Source: Solanum dulcamara (Eukaryota; Streptophyta; Magnoliopsida; Solanales; Solanaceae). Taken from it: 64,000 nt of DNA. Location of the stretch: the NCBI RefSeq assembly GCF_947179165.1, contig NC_077237.1, positions 14,164,235-14,228,234 of the forward strand, read 5' to 3'. Below, piece after piece: positions 58,980 through 64,000 of the stretch; the first letter of the stretch is position 1, and the number at the start of each line of letters is the position of its first letter. The notes under the pieces are model-generated. The model did not search any database and was not told the DNA's origin. It saw only the letters and a program-made list of their open reading frames with translations. The translations under genes and the position numbers were made by a program.

Positions 58980-59500
58980 TTGGGAAATATTCCCAAACCT
59001 CTCATTCCACCCTCCCAAAAAAGAAGGAATTTCTACTGCATAAAAAACGAAACTTTCACCATCCCAAGCATTCTCAAGTCCAAAAATATAACAATAAGAT
59101 TCCTAGAAAATGTGTTAACAATTCAAAAAAAATGAGGTAATTGCAATTAACAACCAAAAAACAACCGGGGGAGAGAGAAAATTACTTGAGAGGGAGACCG
59201 CGGAGGTTAGAAGAGAAAGAGATTGATCTGGGGTTCAGTGAATCCGAATGAAGTCCAGCAATGGTGGGTCTTGAAGCAATTCTTGATGAACCCCATAGAG
59301 AAGAAGAAGATGCAGTCATTTGGTGGGATCTATATCCAATTTCAAAGTTGGGTTTTCAATTGAGGATTCCATTTGGGTGTTGGAAAAGAAAATTACATAG
59401 AGAAATGAGGGTTGGTAAGGTTAGAGGAAGAAGCCTAATAGTTGTTGAAGGCTGTTTTGCTCTTCTTGGTTGGTAAAGCTGTTTCTTTTTTCTTTTCTTA
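58980..59500 (-). pseudogene. gene fragment with plastid-targeting first exon (copy 1)
   Basis: The likely exon is 59186-59319, starting ATG at 59319 in a good context (CCCACCAAATGACTGC). It encodes 44 residues (MTASSSSLWGSSRIASRPTI, then a stretch ending LRGLPLK), rich in S and R and poor in acidic residues, like a chloroplast transit peptide. A donor GTAATT follows. A possible acceptor (TTTTTTATGCAG) lies near 59035-59046, but I could not extend the gene from it. I do not recognise the protein. Related copies lie at 62228-62361 and, degraded, in both arms of the inverted duplication. Confidence 0.55.
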
Positions 59501-60099
59501 TTTGCTTTGTTTTTTGTTAGAGTAAATCTATCATGATCTTCTTCTTTTTTTAAAGAATAAATATGAACTTATAAGTATAAATAAATAATCAGTAGTACTC
59601 CTTATTTTGAATTATATATACCTTACGGAGTTTTAGTTTCTCTAAATAAAATTAAATATTTCAATATACATTTATAATCGTACCAGATAATTAGGATAAG
59701 TTTTTTTATTTTATAAAAAAATATCAAAAAAAACTTAAGTATAAAAAAAAATTGTTTTGTTATTTCAGCCTTGGGATAAATTTTGTTAGAAAGAGTACAA
59801 TATCAAACTCAAAACCTATTGTCCTTACTACAACAATTCAAGTACTCAAACACTACCTCCTCCGTTCCAAAAACAGTTGTCTCGTTTTCTTCTTGAGAGT
59901 CAATTTGACTAATTTTTAAAGCTAAATTAGATTAAATTAACTCGATATTTAAAAATTATAAAATTTGAATATTCAAAAACTATACCCAAAGTATTATAAA
60001 TTGCAATTTTTATCATATCAATATGATGAAAAGACATATCTTAAAATGTTGGTCAAAATTCATATCATTTGCTCTCAAAAAGAAATTTGTGACAATTAC

Positions 60100-60985
60100 C
60101 ACCACAACTTGCGCTAGCTATACGTCCAAGGCCAGGTGTGTGAGAGTACCTGTCACAGAATCTTAAAAGACACGGAAAGTCGCTGAATTGGCATCGTTGA
60201 GTACCTTTGATTGGAAGAGAACGTTGTCGATGAAAGGTAATTTTGAGTACTTTACGATTTTGCTTTGTGAATCAAGCTCATTTTGTTTGATTTTTAATGT
60301 TTGTGTCTCAATTATGCTAACAGTGGAAATATCTTGGAAGTGAATTTTGAGTCATTTACTACTGTAACCCCTCCAAAGATACTTCTTTATGCTTTTTATA
60401 TAAGAAAACACATTGTATTGTAATGGTCCATTTAACTAATTAATTATGCAGAGTTTTGGATGTCTTTCTATCTGTACTCTGATTACTTACACAGAGGTAT
60501 GGCAATTTTTTTTTCTAATTTGAAGCAAATTGAGCTGTTATAAGAGAGTATTCAAAACAAAAGGAAAAATCCATGTATTTAAAGCTGTCCATTGTTCCTA
60601 CGTATTTCCATCCGAAGCTTGTCCAGTCCCCTTAAAGTTCACCTTCTAAGGTTACCAACTATAGAAATCACGATAATTTCTTTTGTTACCTTGTGTAGGA
60701 AAAAAAAATGACTCAGCTTATAAATTTAATCGAGAGAAACTCAGGCCTGCATCTATTATTAGCACCCACACGTTAGTCTTAATGTGTTAAATCCAAAGGG
60801 TTTGACCTTCTATTCCCATCCTTTGCTTCCTCTTGCTCATACTTGGTACCTTTTATTGATATAATTTCTCCCATTGCTTCAGTCTAAATGCTTTCATTAA
60901 GTCTAGGCAGCTTTCCTGATCCACCAATACCAAACTTGGTGTCTTATGGGCTGCAAAGCGAATGCGTGTCCAAAAATTTAATTTT
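60100..60985 (+). other. gene-fragment-like DNA, unassigned
   Basis: No known domain is seen. A GT donor-like GAAAG/GTAATTTTGAG at 60235-60248 follows a less AT-rich stretch that may be a leader exon. A 95-codon frame starting at 60888 (MLSLSLGSFPDPPIPNLVSY) runs into the shared repeat. Both are weak evidence for a broken host gene. Confidence 0.3.
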
Positions 60986-61492
60986 TTTTATAGGAAGTAA
61001 GATGCACACAGGCTCGACGTGTCTCCGACACCAGTACTTGACAATGAAGTTTGTGTCCGTACATTATACTTTGTTGGTATTTATTTGGTTGTTATTCTTG
61101 GCATGTATTGTTCCTCTTCCCTTATATAGGCTGGTTAATGCTATTCTTCTTATTACCCACAACCTTGAAACCTAGACAAATCCTAGAAACTGTATACACA
61201 AACATAAATCTCAACCAGCTAACAGTGTCAAGAAGCTTTCTCGAATATATGGCATGAATTTGCAGCGAACTTACTGAAGCCTATATACATTTAATGTTGA
61301 CTTACCTTTTCTTATTTTATTTTCAGAGTTTTTGTAAATTCACTCTTCTAATATAGTAGAAATAAGCTAAATTCTGCAACGACATAAAAGTTGGGCCCGT
61401 GCTTGCACGGGCTAATATCATCTAGTCCTACTATTTAGAAGAGCAACTTAAGAGGCAGGATCGACATGTTTATTTTTAGTCCTACCATAAAT

Positions 61493-61778
61493 CCAGTTCA
61501 GCAGGTTACAACTGTCAGATTTTGATGCACATGAGATTGAGGTTGCACCGAACCTTGAGGGCAAGGTTCTTTCGCAGGAGGGAAGTATTGTTGTGAACCC
61601 AGATGGTGACATGGATGACAGCAAGGCAACCACGGTGGATAAGGAAATTATTCAGCTGAGACGGGGCACATTTGTACAAGTGTGTAATTACCACTTAGAA
61701 GACTTGCTGAGTTCGTGCGGAAGCAGGGTAGCAAAACGTGATGGGCAAGTATGGATGGAGGCAGCATTTGAAAGATAG
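61493..61778 (+). pseudogene. exon-like fragment of an unrecognised protein
   Basis: An open frame runs SRLQLSDFDAHEIEVAPNL, through VNPDGDMDDSKATTVDKEII, to QLRRGTFVQVCNYHLEDLL and VAKRDGQVWMEAAFER, then a TGA stop at 61776-61778. The mixed composition is unlike AT-driven chance frames, and a CAG acceptor-like site lies at its start. In the arms the frame is broken by the 115-bp loss and by substitutions. I do not recognise the family; it looks like the last exon of a host gene. Confidence 0.45.
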
Positions 61779-62227
61779 TGAAGTTTGTTATAAGTGGCTA
61801 TCAAGAGTCATAACAAAAAAAAAAGGCTATTCTTGTGTATTGGGATTCTGCTATCTCATCAATTTTTTCTGCTTTATTTCTCTCATCAACTCCTCTCTAT
61901 TTAATTCAAACTAATGAACACAAAATTAAAACTTTCAAACTAACCCCAGTGTTATATCAACATGTGCAAAGTATACAATCTTCTAACTGTGACTTCCTAC
62001 CCTGAACCTCCCCTTCATCCTCCCAAAAGAAGGAACCTCTACTGCATAAAAATCAAAACTTTCACCATCACAAGCATTCTCAAGTTCAAAAAACATAAAA
62101 AATTATGTTGCATCCAACTAAACAAAAACTAATTCACCAACTTCAATATTCTGTTAACAATTCAAAATTCTTTGATCTAATTGCAATTAACAACGAAAAA
62201 AAACAACAAGGGAAGAGAGAAGATTAC

Positions 62228-62361
62228 TTGAGAGAGAGACCACGGAGGTTAGATGAGAAAGAGATTGATGTGGGGTTGAGTGAATCAGAATAAAGTCCAG
62301 GAATGGTGGGTCTTGAACCAATTCTTGATGAACCCAGTAGAGAAGAAGAAGAAGCAGTCAT
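62228..62361 (-). pseudogene. plastid-targeting first exon (copy 2)
   Basis: This copy has the same length (134 bp) and donor position as 59186-59319. It starts ATG at 62361 and encodes MTASSSSLLGSSRIGSRPTI, then a serine-rich stretch ending LRGLSLK. A leader with CTCTATATAG lies upstream on the minus strand (near 62440). Downstream exons are not found before the opposite-strand exon at 61778. Confidence 0.5.
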
Positions 62362-62499
62362 TTGGTGGGATTTATATCAAATTTCAGAGTTGGGTTTTCA
62401 ATTGAAGACCTCATTTGGGCGATGGAATAAACTATATAGAGAAATGGGAGAGGGTTGGTAAGGTTAGAAGAAGCCTAATTGTTGTTGGAAGGCTGCTTT

Positions 62500-63565
62500 G
62501 CTCTTCTTGGTTGGTGAAGTTGTTTATCTTTTCTTTTCTTAGTTACTTTGTTTTTTGTTAAGAGTATCTGTCATGATCTTTTTTTCTTTTTCTTTTTTTG
62601 TTTAAGAATAAATATGAAATATGAAATATGATTTCATTATAATTTTATAATGTATCGGATAATTTTTTATTTTATAAAAAATATCAAAAAAATAAGATAT
62701 TAAAAAAAAATGGTTCTTGAGCTTTGGGATAAATTTTATTAGAATACAATATCTAATTCAAAACCTATTGTCCTTGCTTTAACAATTCAATTACTTAAAA
62801 ACTATTTGGTTCGTTTCAAAATACTTGTGGCATTTATTTTTCAAGAATTAATTTGATTAATTTTTAAACTTAGATTAGATTAGATTGATTTTATATTTTA
62901 AAATTGTATATTTTAAATATTTAAAAATTATACGAAAAGTATTAGAAATTATAATTTTTCTCATATCAATATGATGAAAAAAAACATAACTTAAAATATT
63001 GATCAAAATATATATCCTTGGACTATCAAAAATAAAATTGTGACAAGTATTTTGAAACAAATGAAAATAGTTTGTTCTTCGTGATTATCTTAAACTATAA
63101 GTTATAACATAGCAACAGAAGACACAATCCATCCGTGTTGGTTATAGGCTATTAAATTGAGGTGAGATTTTCACAATATTTGTTTTGTATATTCAAGTAT
63201 AGATTAATATTAATTTTTTAATATAATAAAATACTTTCTTGATAGGATAATGATCTTGTACAAGCAAAACAGATTATGTTACAAAGGATACTAAAATACA
63301 CAAATTTAGAAGCTCCTTGGATGGGTTAGTAGGTTTCAACTTATTTTTGTCTTTTTGATTTTAAATTAAATGCTTGGATTTTATTCCTTTTTTATTCAAA
63401 TATTATAAAAATGCTTAAAAAATATTTTAGCTTAAACACTTAATATAAGTCAATCCAGATAGACTCTTAATTGTTCAACTAAATCAATTATAAAATTCAA
63501 TTTAAATCAAATACATTTTTTCATATACCTCTTCATAATAAGAGTGGTGCATCATGTGATTAATT
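62500..63565. other. AT-rich intergenic DNA, no gene recognised
   Basis: Stop-rich on all frames. The stretch 62560-63060 resembles 59500-60090 in order of short blocks (TCATGATCTT, AATATCAAAAAA, AACCTATTGTCCTT, TCATATCAATATGATGA), so it belongs to the same duplicated segment. Confidence 0.55.
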
Positions 63566-63691
63566 ATGCTAAACGTATTGTTTCTATTAATTGGTATTGT
63601 ACAATATTATAAAGGAAATAATATTTTTATGCTAAACGTATTGTTTCTATTAATTGGTATTATACAATATTATAAAGGAAATAATATTTTT
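63566..63691 (+). repeat. 63-bp tandem duplication
   Basis: Two nearly identical direct copies, 63566-63628 and 63629-63691, each begin ATGCTAAACGTATTGTTTC. I see one difference (GTACAATA against ATACAATA). A unit of 63 bp keeps the reading frame, but no gene is evident. Confidence 0.9.
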
Positions 63692-64000
63692 CAAAAAGCG
63701 AAATGTCCTTTTATTTTTATGAAGATAATATTAATATATATTTTTATCATTAACTTTTAAAATTATCACATTTAAATAGTTATATACATATATTATATGA
63801 TTTACACCAATTTAAAATTAAAAAAAAAAGTATCAAAAATTATGATTCCGCTATAACATTTTTGTAATGTCATCAATATATGACCGTGAGAGCAATCAAT
63901 ATGTGCTTTTGAGCATCCAAATACCACAATGATATCAAGCACAACTGAGTGCTCGTATAATCTACTCTTATATAATAGGTAAAGCAAAAAAATGTTATAT

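Larger units (their letters stand above)
60986..62420. repeat. diverged copy of the inverted-duplication arm
   Basis: This stretch aligns in order with 42949-44420 (GGAAGTAAGATGCACACA, GTGTCTCCGA, then the exon copies). It lacks the RTE insertion found in the arms and keeps about 115 bp (61467-61580) that the arms have lost (junction GCAGGATCG/GGAAGTATTG at 43575-43590). It therefore retains the ancestral structure at both places. Confidence 0.85.

Noticed and set aside
1..64000. A new multi-gene defence or metabolic system
   Set aside because: Apart from two unrelated house-keeping-type genes, all coding signals belong to transposons or broken gene fragments.

Overview
The window is nuclear DNA of a flowering plant and almost certainly of a nightshade (Solanaceae, Solanum/Capsicum-like). 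It is AT-rich and gene-poor, its two real genes have plant-type GT-AG introns, and it holds TS-type and other tRNA-derived SINEs, RTE LINE tails and LTR families typical of Solanaceae. There are no bacterial operons, CRISPR arrays or phage genes.

Two genes look intact. An L-ascorbate oxidase gene lies on the minus strand (20896-23315, five coding exons, 573 codons before the stop). A gene for the TFIIH subunit GTF2H2/SSL1 (p44) also lies on the minus strand (33983-40383, four coding exons, 414 codons). Its third intron is 3.9 kb and hosts one RTE retrotransposon inside another. I assembled both by hand from the reading frames and splice sites.

Layout. 1-12.7 kb: broken Ty3/gypsy (Tekay/Del-like) and Ty1/copia relics, including a copia split by a roughly 2.4-kb LTR. 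12.7-20.1 kb: a DNA element with short terminal inverted repeats, split by a gypsy LTR fragment that is itself split by a nearly complete 6.2-kb copia element with 95%-similar LTRs. 20.1-23.4 kb: a MITE-like repeat and the ascorbate oxidase gene. 23.4-33 kb: AT-rich intergenic DNA with MITEs and a solo LTR. 33-40.4 kb: GTF2H2. 40.4-42.6 kb: SINEs. 42.6-49.4 kb: a very large inverted duplication (arms 2849 bp each, spacer 1044 bp, at least 99.8% similar by my reading). 49.4-57.6 kb: a chromodomain gypsy element broken by an L1 LINE (itself carrying a poly(A) insertion) and by a 1.6-kb terminal-inverted-repeat element (itself carrying a MITE). 57.6-64 kb: a SINE with a 17-bp target duplication and two diverged copies of sequence from the inverted-duplication arms, carrying what looks like the first exon of a plastid-targeted protein.

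The best candidate for something unusual is the 6.7-kb near-perfect palindromic duplication. It lies about 2.3 kb upstream of GTF2H2, its breakpoint falls inside a gypsy reading frame, and if transcribed it could form a long hairpin RNA. Several nested insertions can be resolved to the base because target-site duplications, an empty paralogous site or an interrupted reading frame are visible. I found no evidence of a new multi-gene system.
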